This document shows, piece after piece, positions 1 to 7,860 of a stretch of 51,010 nt of DNA. The stretch covers positions 1 through 51,010 of the forward strand of contig JAGWUS010000026.1 in assembly GCA_028868305.1 (NCBI GenBank). Direction: 5' to 3'. This DNA is from Burkholderiales bacterium (GTDB lineage: Bacteria > Pseudomonadota > Gammaproteobacteria > Burkholderiales > Burkholderiaceae_C). The notes below the pieces were generated by a model, which was not told the origin of the DNA, searched no databases, and worked only from the letters and a program-made list of their open reading frames with translations. The position numbers and the translations under genes are program-made. The number at the start of each line of letters is the position of its first letter. Position 1 is the stretch's first letter.

Positions 1-1505
1 TGTTCAATACCGGCATGCAAGCGCCAGACACCAAGGGCGACAAGCGCTTTGCCGACGCCGCCTGGAGCAGCAATCCGGTGGCAGCCTATTCTGCAGCGGT
101 CTACCTGCTGAACGCGCGCACCATGATGGGCCTGGCCGATGCCGTGGACGCCGATGTCAAAACCCGTAACCGTATCCGTTTTGCCATCGAGCAGTGGATG
201 GCCGCCGCTGCGCCCAGCAATTTCATGGCCTTCAATGCCGAGGCGCAAAAGAAAGCCATTGAGACCAAGGGCGAGAGCATTGCCAAGGGCATGAAGAACC
301 TGATGCATGACCTCAAGCAGGGCCATGTGTCGATGACCGACGAGAGCCTTTTTGAAGTAGGCAAGAATGTCGCTACCACTGAAGGTGCGGTGGTGTTCGA
401 GAACGATCTGTTCCAGTTGATCGAGTACAAGCCGCTAACCGCCAAGGTGTACGAGAAGCCTTTCCTGATGGTGCCTCCCTGCATCAATAAGTTCTATATC
501 CTGGATTTGCAGCCCGAGAACTCGCTGGTACGCCATGCCATTGCACAGGGCCATCGCACTTTTGTGGTGAGCTGGCGCAACCCCGACCAGTCTCTGGCCA
601 CCAAGACCTGGGACAACTACATTGAGGACGCGGTCATCAAGGCTATCAGCGTGACCCGCGAGATTTCCGGTACCAAAACCATCAACGCGTTGGGCTTCTG
701 TGTCGGCGGCACCATGCTGAGCACGGCGCTGGCGGTGCTGGCGGCGCGCGGTGCAAAGCCGGTCGATAGCGCCACACTGCTGACCACGCTGCTGGACTTC
801 ACCGATACCGGCATTCTGGATGTGTTCATTGACGAAGCCTTCGTCCAGTTCCGTGAAAAGGAAATGGGCAAGGGCGGTCTGATGAAGGGCCAGGATCTGG
901 CGTCCACCTTCAGCTTCCTGCGACCCAACGACCTGGTGTGGAACTACGTGGTCGGGAATTACCTCAAGGGCGAAACACCGCCCCCGTTTGACCTGCTGTA
1001 CTGGAACTCGGACAGCACCAACCTGCCAGGCCCGTATTACGCCTGGTACTTGCGCAACACCTACCTCGAAAACAATCTAATCAAGCCCGGCAAGGCCACG
1101 GTATGCGGTGAAAAAATCGACATGCGTCTGGTGGATACCCCGGTGTATATCTACGGTTCACGCGAGGACCACATCGTTCCCATTGATGGCGCCTACGCGT
1201 CCACCCAGGTGTTCCCTGGCAAAAAGCGTTTCGTCATGGGCGCATCCGGTCATATTGCCGGCGTGATCAATCCGCCCGCCAAGAACAAGCGCAGCCACTG
1301 GATTCGCGCCGATGGCAAGCTGCCCAAGACCCATGCCGAGTGGCTCAAGGGCGCCCAGGAACATCCCGGCAGCTGGTGGACCGACTGGTCGCAATGGCTC
1401 AAGGGCCACGCTGGCAAACAGGTTGCGGCACCCAAGGCCTATGGCAAGGGCAAGTACAAGGCCATCGAAGCGGCGCCCGGCCGCTACGTCAAGGCCAAAG
1501 CGTAA
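1..1505 (+). CDS. phaC: Class I poly(3-hydroxyalkanoate) synthase PhaC (5' end outside window)
   Basis: Polymerises 3-hydroxybutyryl-CoA into polyhydroxybutyrate at the granule surface. The frame is open from the first base, with codons for FNTG ahead of the first visible Met at base 15, so the true start lies upstream. About 500 residues are visible, against 560-600 usual for class I. The lipase-like box GFCVGG carries the nucleophilic Cys (codon 699-701). The expected Asp follows in YGSREDHIVP and the His in ASGHIAGV, giving a complete Cys-Asp-His triad. The Lys- and Ala-rich C-terminus is typical of Burkholderiales. It lies 30 nt upstream of phaA and two genes upstream of phaB, the standard phaCAB operon order. 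Family assignment is secure; only the N-terminus is missing. Confidence 0.97.
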   Translation, partial: FNTGMQAPDTKGDKRFADAAWSSNPVAAYSAAVYLLNARTMMGLADAVDADVKTRNRIRFAIEQWMAAAAPSNFMAFNAEAQKKAIETKGESIAKGMKNLMHDLKQGHVSMTDESLFEVGKNVATTEGAVVFENDLFQLIEYKPLTAKVYEKPFLMVPPCINKFYILDLQPENSLVRHAIAQGHRTFVVSWRNPDQSLATKTWDNYIEDAVIKAISVTREISGTKTINALGFCVGGTMLSTALAVLAARGAKPVDSATLLTTLLDFTDTGILDVFIDEAFVQFREKEMGKGGLMKGQDLASTFSFLRPNDLVWNYVVGNYLKGETPPPFDLLYWNSDSTNLPGPYYAWYLRNTYLENNLIKPGKATVCGEKIDMRLVDTPVYIYGSREDHIVPIDGAYASTQVFPGKKRFVMGASGHIAGVINPPAKNKRSHWIRADGKLPKTHAEWLKGAQEHPGSWWTDWSQWLKGHAGKQVAAPKAYGKGKYKAIEAAPGRYVKAKA

Positions 1506-1535
1506 TTTCACCCATTGACACACAAGGAGACAGAC

Positions 1536-2714
1536 ATGGAAGACATCGTTATCGTTGCCGCAGCCCGTACCGCGGTAGGCAAATTTGGTGGATCGCTGGC
1601 CAAGACCCCGGCGACTGAACTGGGCAGCATCGTCATCAAGAGCCTGCTGGAGCGCAGTGGCCTACCGGTGGATGCTGTGGGCGAAGTGATTCTGGGTCAG
1701 GTTCTGGCCGCCGGTGCGGGCCAGAACCCTGCACGCCAGGCCGTCATCAAGGCCGGATTGGCCAAAGAAACGCCCGCCTTGACCATCAATGCCGTGTGTG
1801 GTTCCGGCCTCAAGGCCGTAATGCTGGCGGCTCAGGCTGTGGCCTGGGGTGACAGCGATATCGTGATTGCCGGTGGCCAGGAAAACATGAGCGCATCGCC
1901 CCACGTGTTGACGGGCAGCCGCGACGGCCAGCGCATGGGCGACTGGAAGATGATCGACTCTATGATCGTGGATGGCCTGTGGGACGTATACAACCAGTAC
2001 CACATGGGTATTACCGCTGAAAACGTGGCCAAGGCGCAGGGCATTACCCGCGACATGCAGGACGCTCTGGCGCTGGGCAGCCAGCAAAAAGCCTCTGCTG
2101 CGCAAGACGCAGGCAAGTTCAAGGACGAAATCGTGCCGGTGCTGATTCCCCAGCGCAAGGGCGATCCCGTGGTGTTTGACACCGACGAGTTCATCAACAA
2201 GAAAACCAATGCCGAAGCCCTGGCGGGTCTGCGCCCTGCGTTTGACAAAGCGGGGAGCGTGACGGCAGGCAATGCCTCGGGCATTAACGACGGCGCAGCT
2301 GGCGTGGTGGTGATGTCGGCCAAGAAGGCCAACGCTTTGGGTTTGAAGCCGCTGGCGCGCATCGCCAGCTTTGGTACCACCGGTCTGGACCCCGCACTCA
2401 TGGGCCTGGGCCCGGTGTCGGCCACCCAGCGGGCTTTGTCACGCGCTGGCTGGAAGGCTTCGGACGTGGATTTGTTCGAGCTGAACGAAGCTTTCGCCGC
2501 GCAGGCCTGCGCTGTCAACAAACTGCTGGACATTGACCCAGCCAGGGTGAACGTCAACGGCGGTGCGATTGCCATCGGTCATCCCATCGGGGCGTCCGGT
2601 GCCCGCATTCTGGTGACACTGTTGCATGAAATGCAGCGTCGCGATGCAAAGAAGGGCGTTGCTTCCCTGTGCATCGGTGGTGGCATGGGCGTGGCACTTG
2701 CCATTGAACGTTAA
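1536..2714 (+). CDS. phaA: Acetyl-CoA acetyltransferase (beta-ketothiolase) PhaA
   Basis: Condenses two acetyl-CoA to acetoacetyl-CoA, the first step of PHB synthesis, in the cytoplasm. The protein is 392 aa. Catalytic Cys88 lies in NAVCGSG, His349 in [10 protein letters not shown] and Cys379 in LCIGGGMG, which are the positions known for Cupriavidus PhaA. An in-frame TTG at 1515 would add seven residues, but ATG 1536 has an AAGGAGA ribosome-binding site at 1524-1530 with a 5-nt spacer, so I use the ATG. The gene sits between phaC and phaB and is presumably co-transcribed with them. An 88-nt gap before phaB holds a loose inverted repeat (GCTGCC at 2729, GGCAGC at 2756) that could be a processing or attenuation site. 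Confidence 0.97.
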   Translation: MEDIVIVAAARTAVGKFGGSLAKTPATELGSIVIKSLLERSGLPVDAVGEVILGQVLAAGAGQNPARQAVIKAGLAKETPALTINAVCGSGLKAVMLAAQAVAWGDSDIVIAGGQENMSASPHVLTGSRDGQRMGDWKMIDSMIVDGLWDVYNQYHMGITAENVAKAQGITRDMQDALALGSQQKASAAQDAGKFKDEIVPVLIPQRKGDPVVFDTDEFINKKTNAEALAGLRPAFDKAGSVTAGNASGINDGAAGVVVMSAKKANALGLKPLARIASFGTTGLDPALMGLGPVSATQRALSRAGWKASDVDLFELNEAFAAQACAVNKLLDIDPARVNVNGGAIAIGHPIGASGARILVTLLHEMQRRDAKKGVASLCIGGGMGVALAIER

Positions 2715-2802
2715 TTTATATGATTTTGGCTGCCAGCCCGCATAAAGATTGCACAGGCAGCTCTGATTTTTGTAGCGAATTTTTTCAAAGAGGAGAACGA
2801 AA

Positions 2803-3540
2803 ATGAGCCAGAAAGTCGCGTATGTAACCGGTGGTATGGGTGGCATCGGTACCGCTATTTGCCAGCGTTTGCACAAGGAAGGTTTCAAGGTCATTGCGGG
2901 TTGCGGCCCGACCCGCGACCATGCCAAGTGGATCGCCGAGCAGGCTGCACTGGGCTACACCTTTTACGCATCGGTGGGCAATGTGGGTGACTGGGATTCC
3001 ACCGTGGAAGCCTTCAGCAAGACCAAGGCCGAGCATGGTGTGATTGATGTGCTGGTGAACAACGCCGGTATTACCCGTGACCGCATGTTCCTGAAGATGA
3101 GCCGGGAAGACTGGGACGCTGTGATCGAAACAAACCTGAACTCCATGTTCAATGTGACCAAGCAAGTGGTTGCCGACATGGTCGAAAGGGGCTGGGGCCG
3201 CATTGTCAACATCTCCAGCGTGAACGGTGAAAAGGGCCAGGCGGGTCAAACCAATTACTCCGCTGCCAAAGCCGGCATGCACGGCTTCTCCATGGCGCTG
3301 GCACAGGAACTGGCAACCAAGGGCGTAACGGTCAACACCGTGAGCCCTGGCTACATCGGCACCGACATGGTCAATGCTATCCGTGAAGACGTACTGGCCA
3401 AGATTGTTGCCACCGTGCCCGTCAAGCGTCTGGGTAAGCCCAGCGAAATTGCTTCCATCATTGCCTGGTTGGTGTCCGAAGAAGGTGGCTATGCCACAGG
3501 TGCAGACTTCTCGGTCAATGGTGGTCTGCACATGGGCTGA
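2803..3540 (+). CDS. phaB: Acetoacetyl-CoA reductase PhaB
   Basis: NADPH-dependent reduction of acetoacetyl-CoA to (R)-3-hydroxybutyryl-CoA, the substrate of PhaC. A 245-aa short-chain dehydrogenase, the normal length for PhaB. The nucleotide-binding motif TGGMGGIG is at residues 9-16, NNAG at 86-89, the catalytic Ser at 138/139 in NISS, Tyr152 and Lys156 in NYSAAK. An AGAGGAGA ribosome-binding site lies 7-8 nt before the ATG. It is the last gene of the phaCAB run and is followed within 40 nt by a strong intrinsic terminator. A 3-oxoacyl-ACP reductase (FabG) would look similar, but position next to phaC and phaA makes PhaB the better call. Confidence 0.96.
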   Translation: MSQKVAYVTGGMGGIGTAICQRLHKEGFKVIAGCGPTRDHAKWIAEQAALGYTFYASVGNVGDWDSTVEAFSKTKAEHGVIDVLVNNAGITRDRMFLKMSREDWDAVIETNLNSMFNVTKQVVADMVERGWGRIVNISSVNGEKGQAGQTNYSAAKAGMHGFSMALAQELATKGVTVNTVSPGYIGTDMVNAIREDVLAKIVATVPVKRLGKPSEIASIIAWLVSEEGGYATGADFSVNGGLHMG

Positions 3541-3550
3541 TCGGATGGCG

Positions 3551-3610
3551 GTGGCAGCTTTGCTGCCCACCCTGCAACCCGCAAACTTTCAAAGGTTTGC
3601 GGGTTTTTTT
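3551..3610 (+). terminator. Rho-independent terminator of the phaCAB operon
   Basis: A perfect 9-bp stem, CCCGCAAAC at 3578-3586 paired with GTTTGCGGG at 3595-3603, is followed by seven T residues at 3604-3610. A second, imperfect hairpin (GTGGCAGC with GCTGCCCAC, 3551-3570) precedes it. It ends phaCAB and separates it from the pfkB-like gene. Confidence 0.9.
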
Positions 3611-3638
3611 GTTCTGTAAGGTGATACCCTTATCAGCA

Positions 3639-4592
3639 ATGACCGACATCATTACTGTCACCGTAAATCCTGCTCTTGATGTGTCCGCCAGTACGGTGCA
3701 TGTGCGGTCCACCAGCAAATTGCGGTGCGACCAGGTGCAGCGCCATCCCGGTGGTGGCGGCATCAATGTGGCCCGTGTGCTGCACCGGCTGGGCGCGGAT
3801 TGTCAGGCACTGTGCCTGCTCGGGGGCCCTACCGGTCAGTTGCTTTCGCAACTGCTGGAAGAGGAGGGTGTGCGTTGCCTATCCGTGCCAATTGCGGGGC
3901 ATACCCGCGAAAGTTTTACCGTGCTCGATAAGGGTGACGGTCAGGAGTACCGGTTTGTGCTGCCGGGCCCGGAGATTCAGCCTGCCGAAATCGCAGCCTG
4001 TCTTGAAGCCCTGCGCAGGCAAGGTACTTCCCGCTACATGGTGGCCAGTGGCAGTTTGCCACCGGGCCTTCCCCCCGGTTTCTACGCACAACTGGCCGGG
4101 ATGGTACGTGCCTGGGGTGGCAGGCTGGTTCTGGATGGTTCTGGCGCGGCGCTGTCGGCTGCGCTGGACCATGGGGTGTACATGGTCAAGCCCAGTCTGC
4201 GCGAAATGCGCGAAATTACCGGTTTGCCACTTTCCAGCTTGCATGCAGTACGCGACGCGGCGTTGCAATGGGTTCGCGATGGACGTGCTGAAGTGGTTGC
4301 CGTTTCTCTGGGGGACAAGGGGGCTGTGCTTGCCGGCGCGCAAGCGCCCGTATTTGCACCGGCTTTGCCGGTACAGGTGGTCAGTGCCGTAGGGGCGGGG
4401 GACAGCTTCGTGGCCGGCATGGTGTGGGCGCTGTCTCAGGGGCAGTCCCAGCACAGTGCGTTCGCGTATGGCGTGGCAGCCGGCAGTGCCGCCTTGTCCA
4501 GTGGCGGAACCGCCTTGTGTGCTGCCGATGATGTGCACCGTGTTGTACAAAGCGTACAACTGTTGACTGAATTTCCGGAGATGGTGCTTTGA
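3639..4592 (+). CDS. PfkB-family sugar kinase (1-phosphofructokinase / 6-phosphofructokinase II type)
   Basis: ATP-dependent kinase of the ribokinase/PfkB fold, most like the hexose-phosphate kinase subgroup (FruK, PfkB, LacC). The 317-aa protein opens with TVTVNPALDVS and has the substrate-side PGGGGINVAR at about 38-47. The C-terminal PfkB signature is VGAGDSFVAG, with the catalytic Asp at about 255. I use ATG 3639 because the longer frame from 3597 runs into the T-tract of the phaB terminator. The ribosome-binding site is poor: AAGGTGA lies about 14 nt upstream. The stop overlaps the TTG start of the HD-GYP gene, implying translational coupling. No phosphotransferase-system genes are adjacent, so a role as PfkB-like 6-phosphofructokinase is at least as likely as FruK. 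The exact substrate cannot be read from the sequence. Confidence 0.85.
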   Translation: MTDIITVTVNPALDVSASTVHVRSTSKLRCDQVQRHPGGGGINVARVLHRLGADCQALCLLGGPTGQLLSQLLEEEGVRCLSVPIAGHTRESFTVLDKGDGQEYRFVLPGPEIQPAEIAACLEALRRQGTSRYMVASGSLPPGLPPGFYAQLAGMVRAWGGRLVLDGSGAALSAALDHGVYMVKPSLREMREITGLPLSSLHAVRDAALQWVRDGRAEVVAVSLGDKGAVLAGAQAPVFAPALPVQVVSAVGAGDSFVAGMVWALSQGQSQHSAFAYGVAAGSAALSSGGTALCAADDVHRVVQSVQLLTEFPEMVL

Positions 4593-5887
4593 GCAAAGAT
4601 AAGGTCGCTTCTGAACTGGTGGATATCCAGTTCCTGCGTGTGGGCATGTATATCGAGCTTGATGTGGGCTGGCTGGCCCATCCGTTTCCGACCAGCAGTT
4701 TCAGAGTCACTTCCGACAAGCAGATTGAAACGCTGCGCGGGCTGGGACTGTCCCGTGTGCGGTGGGTACCTTCCCGCAGCGATCGCATAGAACTACAGGC
4801 CGGCAACGCCGAGGCGGTAGAACGTAGCTCCGTTGCGACACGGGAGCGTGAACAGGCAGCACAGCAGGAAGCAGAGCAGCGTCAGGACCGTGCCAACCTG
4901 TTGGCAGCACAGCAGCGTAGTCTCACTGTCTGCGAGCGGCGCTTTGCGGACTCTGCACGCCAGTACAGGAAAACCATCGAGCTGGTGCATGTCAGCCCCA
5001 AAGAGGCCGCCCAGCAAGCGGGGGACATGGTTGCCGGTTTCCTGCGCGACATGCTTTCGGATGGCGAGTCCGCTATTCGTCTGCTATCGGAAAGTGCGGG
5101 CGACAAGTCGGCCATGCACCCAGTCAACGTAACCGTTGTCTCCCTGTTGCTGGGCAAATCCATGGGCATGCCACCCGACGCACTGCAGGATCTGGGTATG
5201 GCTGCATTTCTGCACGACATCGGCAAGGTGCAACTGCCGGAGCGAGTGCGCTGGTACGAAGAGAATTTTTCCATCGCCGAATACAAGCTCTACCAGGACC
5301 ATGTGGCGCAGAGCGTTTTGCTGGGCAAGGGGATGCAGTTGTCACGGGCGGCGCTGCTGTCGATTGCACAACACCATGAAATGGCGGATGGCAGCGGCTT
5401 TCCGGCACGCGTTACCGTGGAGTCCATGAGCGCCGGTGCGCGGATTCTGACCTTGGTCAACCGCTATGACAATTACTGCAATCCCAGCCGCATTGCCACT
5501 GCGCTGACACCCCATGAGTCGCTGTCGCTGATCTTCGCGCAAATGAAGTCGCGCTTTGATACGGTGGCATTGAGCGCATTCATCCGGATGATGGGGGTCT
5601 ACCCACCCGGTTCCGTAGTGCAACTGATCGACGACCGTTATGCCATCGTGGTATCGGTCAACTCCGCGCGACCGCTCAAGCCACGCATCCTGCTGCATGA
5701 GCCGGGGGTTCCCAAACACGAGGCGCTGATTGTGGATCTGGAGCAGATGCCCTTTCTGGGGATACGCCGTAGCCTCAAACCCTCGGTACTGCCGCAGGCG
5801 GCGCTGGACTATCTGGCACCCCGCCAGCGCATTAGCTATTTTTTCGAGCAGATCGAAAACCCGCGCGAACCCGATTCCACCGAGTGA
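4589..5887 (+). CDS. HD-GYP domain phosphodiesterase with N-terminal DUF3391-like domain
   Basis: Predicted cyclic-di-GMP phosphodiesterase, 432 aa and cytoplasmic, with no transmembrane segment seen. Residues 1-70 (VDIQFLRVGMYIELD) resemble the DUF3391 domain often placed before HD-GYP. Residues 80-125 are Glu/Gln/Arg-rich and probably a coiled-coil linker. The HD-GYP core has His177, the HD pair 209-210 in FLHDIGK, His238, the paired His 262-263 in QHHE, and DGSGFP at 267-272. The GYP motif therefore reads GFP, a conservative Tyr-to-Phe change; metal ligands appear intact. The start is TTG at 4589, overlapping the upstream TGA, with CCGGAG at 4575-4580 as ribosome-binding site. Coupling to a sugar kinase gene is of unknown meaning. 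Confidence 0.88.
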   Translation: MSKDKVASELVDIQFLRVGMYIELDVGWLAHPFPTSSFRVTSDKQIETLRGLGLSRVRWVPSRSDRIELQAGNAEAVERSSVATREREQAAQQEAEQRQDRANLLAAQQRSLTVCERRFADSARQYRKTIELVHVSPKEAAQQAGDMVAGFLRDMLSDGESAIRLLSESAGDKSAMHPVNVTVVSLLLGKSMGMPPDALQDLGMAAFLHDIGKVQLPERVRWYEENFSIAEYKLYQDHVAQSVLLGKGMQLSRAALLSIAQHHEMADGSGFPARVTVESMSAGARILTLVNRYDNYCNPSRIATALTPHESLSLIFAQMKSRFDTVALSAFIRMMGVYPPGSVVQLIDDRYAIVVSVNSARPLKPRILLHEPGVPKHEALIVDLEQMPFLGIRRSLKPSVLPQAALDYLAPRQRISYFFEQIENPREPDSTE

Positions 5888-5891
5888 AGGC

Positions 5892-6701
5892 TTAGTGCAG
5901 CCCTTTCCACAGCATGTACGCTGCAAGGCAGTACAGCACTAGTGCAAAAATGCGTTTGAGCCGGGCGACCGGTAACTTGTGGGCCATTCTGGCACCCAGC
6001 GGGGCAGTGGTGACGCTACAGGCGGCGATCACGGCCAGCGCAGGCAGCCAGATATAACCCAGTGAGCCGGCCGGCAGTCCGCTGAGCCCTTGTCCACCGA
6101 TGGCATATCCGGTGGCATTGGCCAGCGCAATTGGAAAACCCAGGGCAGCGCTGGTGGCCACCGCGTTAATGATGGGCACATTGCAGGCCACCATGAAAGG
6201 CACACTGATAAAACCGCCGCCAGCGCCCACCAGGCCGGAAACCAGGCCAATAACGCCGCCAGCGCCCAACTGACCCCCTGTGCCTGGCATCTCACGGCCG
6301 GGCCTGGGCTTCTTGTCCAGAAACATCTGGGTGGCGGAAAATCCGATGAAAGCCGCAAAGACCAGGGCTAGGGTGGTGCCCTTGAGCACGGCAAAGATGC
6401 CCATGCTGGCGATGGCTCCGCCCAGCACAATGCCGGGTGCCAGGCCCTTGACGATATTCCAGCGAACCGCGCCACGCTCATGGTGTGCCCGCACGCTGGA
6501 AACCGAGGTGAAGATGATGGTGGCCATAGAAGTTGCAATCGCCATCTTGACGGCCAGATCGGCCGACACGCCCTGTGCGGACATGATCAGCGTCATGAAC
6601 GGCCCGATCAGCATGCCCCCGCCAATGCCCAGCAGGCCTGCCAGAAAACCGGTGCCCAGGCCTAGGGCCACGAGTTCAAAAATCAGGATGGGGTCAATCA
6701 T
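5892..6701 (-). CDS. TauE/SafE (TSUP) family membrane permease
   Basis: Integral inner-membrane protein of 269 aa in the sulfite exporter/anion permease family. The Gly-rich repeat GLLGIGGGMLIGP near residues 22-34 and its second-half counterpart GLVGAGGGFISVP are the paired signature motifs, each followed by hydrophobic helices; seven or eight membrane segments are visible. A longer frame starts at 6764, but that would put its first 22 codons inside the 6S RNA gene, so I use ATG 6701 (MIDPILIF). No good ribosome-binding site is visible there. It lies just after 6S RNA in the zapA direction and may be read from the same transcript. Substrate unknown (sulfite, sulfonate or other organic anion). 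Confidence 0.86.
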   Translation of the reverse strand: MIDPILIFELVALGLGTGFLAGLLGIGGGMLIGPFMTLIMSAQGVSADLAVKMAIATSMATIIFTSVSSVRAHHERGAVRWNIVKGLAPGIVLGGAIASMGIFAVLKGTTLALVFAAFIGFSATQMFLDKKPRPGREMPGTGGQLGAGGVIGLVSGLVGAGGGFISVPFMVACNVPIINAVATSAALGFPIALANATGYAIGGQGLSGLPAGSLGYIWLPALAVIAACSVTTAPLGARMAHKLPVARLKRIFALVLYCLAAYMLWKGLH

Positions 6702-6736
6702 GCGTGCGCAGGGGAGGTGAAAGAAGGCGTGAAAGG

Positions 6737-6911
6737 GTGTCTGCGAATGCCACCGGACCGGCATCCTGAACCGGGGTTCAGGTGGGCTAGGTCAGCGCAA
6801 GCCTTGGGTTCATCTGACGCGAGATGATCACGCTGGCAGGGCAATGTTCCAGGCCCGGGCTCTAAGAGCATTGGTTCAAGGAAATATAAAGCCCGGCAAG
6901 CACCGCAGACA
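6737..6911 (-). ncRNA. ssrS: 6S RNA
   Basis: A roughly 175-nt RNA predicted directly downstream of zapA, the usual place of ssrS. The ends pair perfectly: GTCTGCG at 6910-6904 (5' end) with CGCAGAC at 6745-6739 (3' end), followed by further interrupted pairing towards the centre. An internal hairpin CCTGAACC/GGTTCAGG (6765-6782) matches in position the hairpin with CCTTGAACC/GGTTCAAGG known near the 3' end of E. coli 6S RNA. CAGCG/CGCTG and TCATCT/AGATGA form the apical arm. This leaves an open central bubble, the promoter mimic that binds sigma70 RNA polymerase. The ends are estimates. The evidence is fold and location, not a covariance-model score. Confidence 0.85.
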
Positions 6912-6916
6912 GAAGG

Positions 6917-6948
6917 ATTGTAGCCCCCGCGCTCCACCGCTGCGGGGG
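6917..6948 (-). promoter_or_regulatory. Promoter -10 of 6S RNA, overlapped by a GC-rich hairpin after zapA
   Basis: TACAAT on the minus strand (6922-6917) lies 6-7 nt before the predicted 5' end of 6S RNA and is a near-perfect -10 element. The expected -35 position is occupied by one arm of a hairpin, CCCCCGC (6948-6942 on the minus strand) with GCGGGGG (6930-6924), which directly follows the zapA stop and may also end or attenuate zapA mRNA. No TTGACA-like -35 is visible. Confidence 0.6.
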
Positions 6949-6951
6949 AGA

Positions 6952-7293
6952 TTAAAGCAGGCGGCCGTCTTCGCCCAGCGCCTCGTCCAGACGCTCCAGC
7001 AACGAAGTGAGCAGCAGGTCAGGGTCGCTGGGACTTTCAGACGCGCCCGCAGCAACGGCCTGGGTGCTGGCTGTGGCTACGGCGGCTGGTGCTACACGTT
7101 CTGACAGATCGAATGCGAGGTTCAGCGCCGCCAGCACCGCAATGCGGTCACGGGCCCGTACCTTGCCGGCATCACGGATCTTGCACATGGCGGTGTCCAC
7201 CCGCTCCACGGCTTCCAGCAGCCGCGCATCACCACCTTCCGGGCAACCCAGCAGATAGCTTTGGCCCATGATCTGAACTTCAAGCTGTTTCAT
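6952..7293 (-). CDS. zapA: Cell division protein ZapA
   Basis: Promotes bundling of FtsZ filaments at the Z-ring. 113 aa, normal for the family. The N-terminal globular domain has the family pattern KQLEVQIMGQSYLLGCPEG, followed by DARLLEAVERVD and the helix RDRIAVLAALNLAFDL, and a longer C-terminal helix for dimerisation. A low-complexity Ala/Ser stretch interrupts the C-terminal half (about 69-90). ATG 7293 overlaps the stop of the upstream coiled-coil gene by 4 nt (ATGA). The order coiled-coil protein - zapA - 6S RNA supports the call. Confidence 0.92.
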   Translation of the reverse strand: MKQLEVQIMGQSYLLGCPEGGDARLLEAVERVDTAMCKIRDAGKVRARDRIAVLAALNLAFDLSERVAPAAVATASTQAVAAGASESPSDPDLLLTSLLERLDEALGEDGRLL

Positions 7294-7514
7294 GATGCAT
7301 CTCGGGTGGCAGTGGTGGCTTCAGGAAGCCGCTCCAGCAGCGCATCCACGCGCGCGCGCGCCGCGCTCAGTCTCGATTTGAGTGAATCGCGCTCGTGCGT
7401 GAGTGCATCCACCTGACTGGACAGCAACGCGTTGGTACGCTGCAGCTCGGCGTAGCGTACCAGCAGGCGTTCTACACGCTCGTTGATTTGGTCGATTTGG
7501 GTCTGGTTCGACAT
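7290..7514 (-). CDS. Small coiled-coil protein upstream of zapA (ZapB-like / TIGR02449-like)
   Basis: A 74-aa protein that is almost entirely one heptad-patterned helix (IDQINERVERLLVRYAEL, then QVDALTHERDSLKSRL), as in ZapB-like division proteins. Small proteins of this type are commonly found just before zapA and 6S RNA. A longer frame from 7676 would run through the divergent cobalamin riboswitch, so I choose ATG 7514, which has AAGG 5-6 nt upstream. A TACAAT box about 15 nt before the ATG could be its -10 element. It overlaps zapA by 4 nt and is expected to be co-translated with it. A role in Z-ring assembly is inferred from context and shape only. Confidence 0.75.
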   Translation of the reverse strand: MSNQTQIDQINERVERLLVRYAELQRTNALLSSQVDALTHERDSLKSRLSAARARVDALLERLPEATTATRDAS

Positions 7515-7553
7515 AGACCTTGCATTGTAGGGTTTGCGAAAGCCCGGGTAACG

Positions 7554-7559
7554 TAAAAT
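7554..7559 (+). promoter_or_regulatory. Candidate -10 box of the B12 operon
   Basis: TAAAAT lies 8-10 nt before the first paired element of the cobalamin riboswitch, which suits a transcription start near 7566. The -35 region (GGTTTG at 7531 with a 17-nt spacer) is weak. It faces away from the coiled-coil/zapA promoter. Confidence 0.4.
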
Positions 7560-7567
7560 CAGCCCGT

Positions 7568-7776
7568 TGGTGCTCGCGGTGTGGTTCACACGCCGCAGTT
7601 CAACGGGAAGCAGGAGGGAGACGCTGTCACCAGCCAACCTAACCTGCGCTGCCCCCGCAACGGTAAGTGGACGCATCGCACGATGCCGCTTCCATCACAG
7701 CCACTGAGCGTTCTGAACACGCGCTTGGGAAGGCGATGGAGGTCGATTCCACCAGCCCGGATACCGGCCAATACCG
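7568..7776 (+). ncRNA. Cobalamin (AdoCbl) riboswitch
   Basis: The leader of the btuB-like gene contains the conserved core elements in order: GGGAAGCAGG near 7603, GCTGCCCCCGCAAC with GGTAAG at about 7649-7666, CCACTGAGCG near 7701, GGGAAGGCGATGGAGG near 7728, and the B12 box AGCCCGGATACCGGCC at 7754-7769. These match the cobalamin riboswitch consensus (CCCCCGCAAC...GTAA and AGCCAGGAGACCTGCC). An 8-bp hairpin follows (GCTGCACG at 7778, CGTGCAGC at 7790) with no U-tract. Control may therefore be at translation rather than by termination, although that hairpin lies about 60 nt before the ATG. It is expected to repress the whole downstream uptake and salvage operon when B12 is plentiful. Confidence 0.95.
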
Positions 7777-7860
7777 CAGCTGCACGCGTGCGTGCAGCCA
7801 TACCGCCCATGCACTGTCGGGGAAGACGGTGAGGGCAATTTGTTCTGAGTATTCCTTGTT

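Noticed and set aside
1158..1523. Long minus-strand frames opposite phaC and phaA
   Set aside because: They lie wholly inside well-identified genes, have no ribosome-binding site and no recognisable domains; they follow from the GC-rich codon pattern.
6702..6764. N-terminal extension of the TauE/SafE protein to 6764
   Set aside because: The extra codons fall in the 3' part of the predicted 6S RNA and add a hydrophilic stretch not seen in the family.
7778..7797. Hairpin after the riboswitch as an intrinsic terminator
   Set aside because: The stem is strong but no U-tract follows, so I treat it as part of a possible expression platform rather than a terminator.
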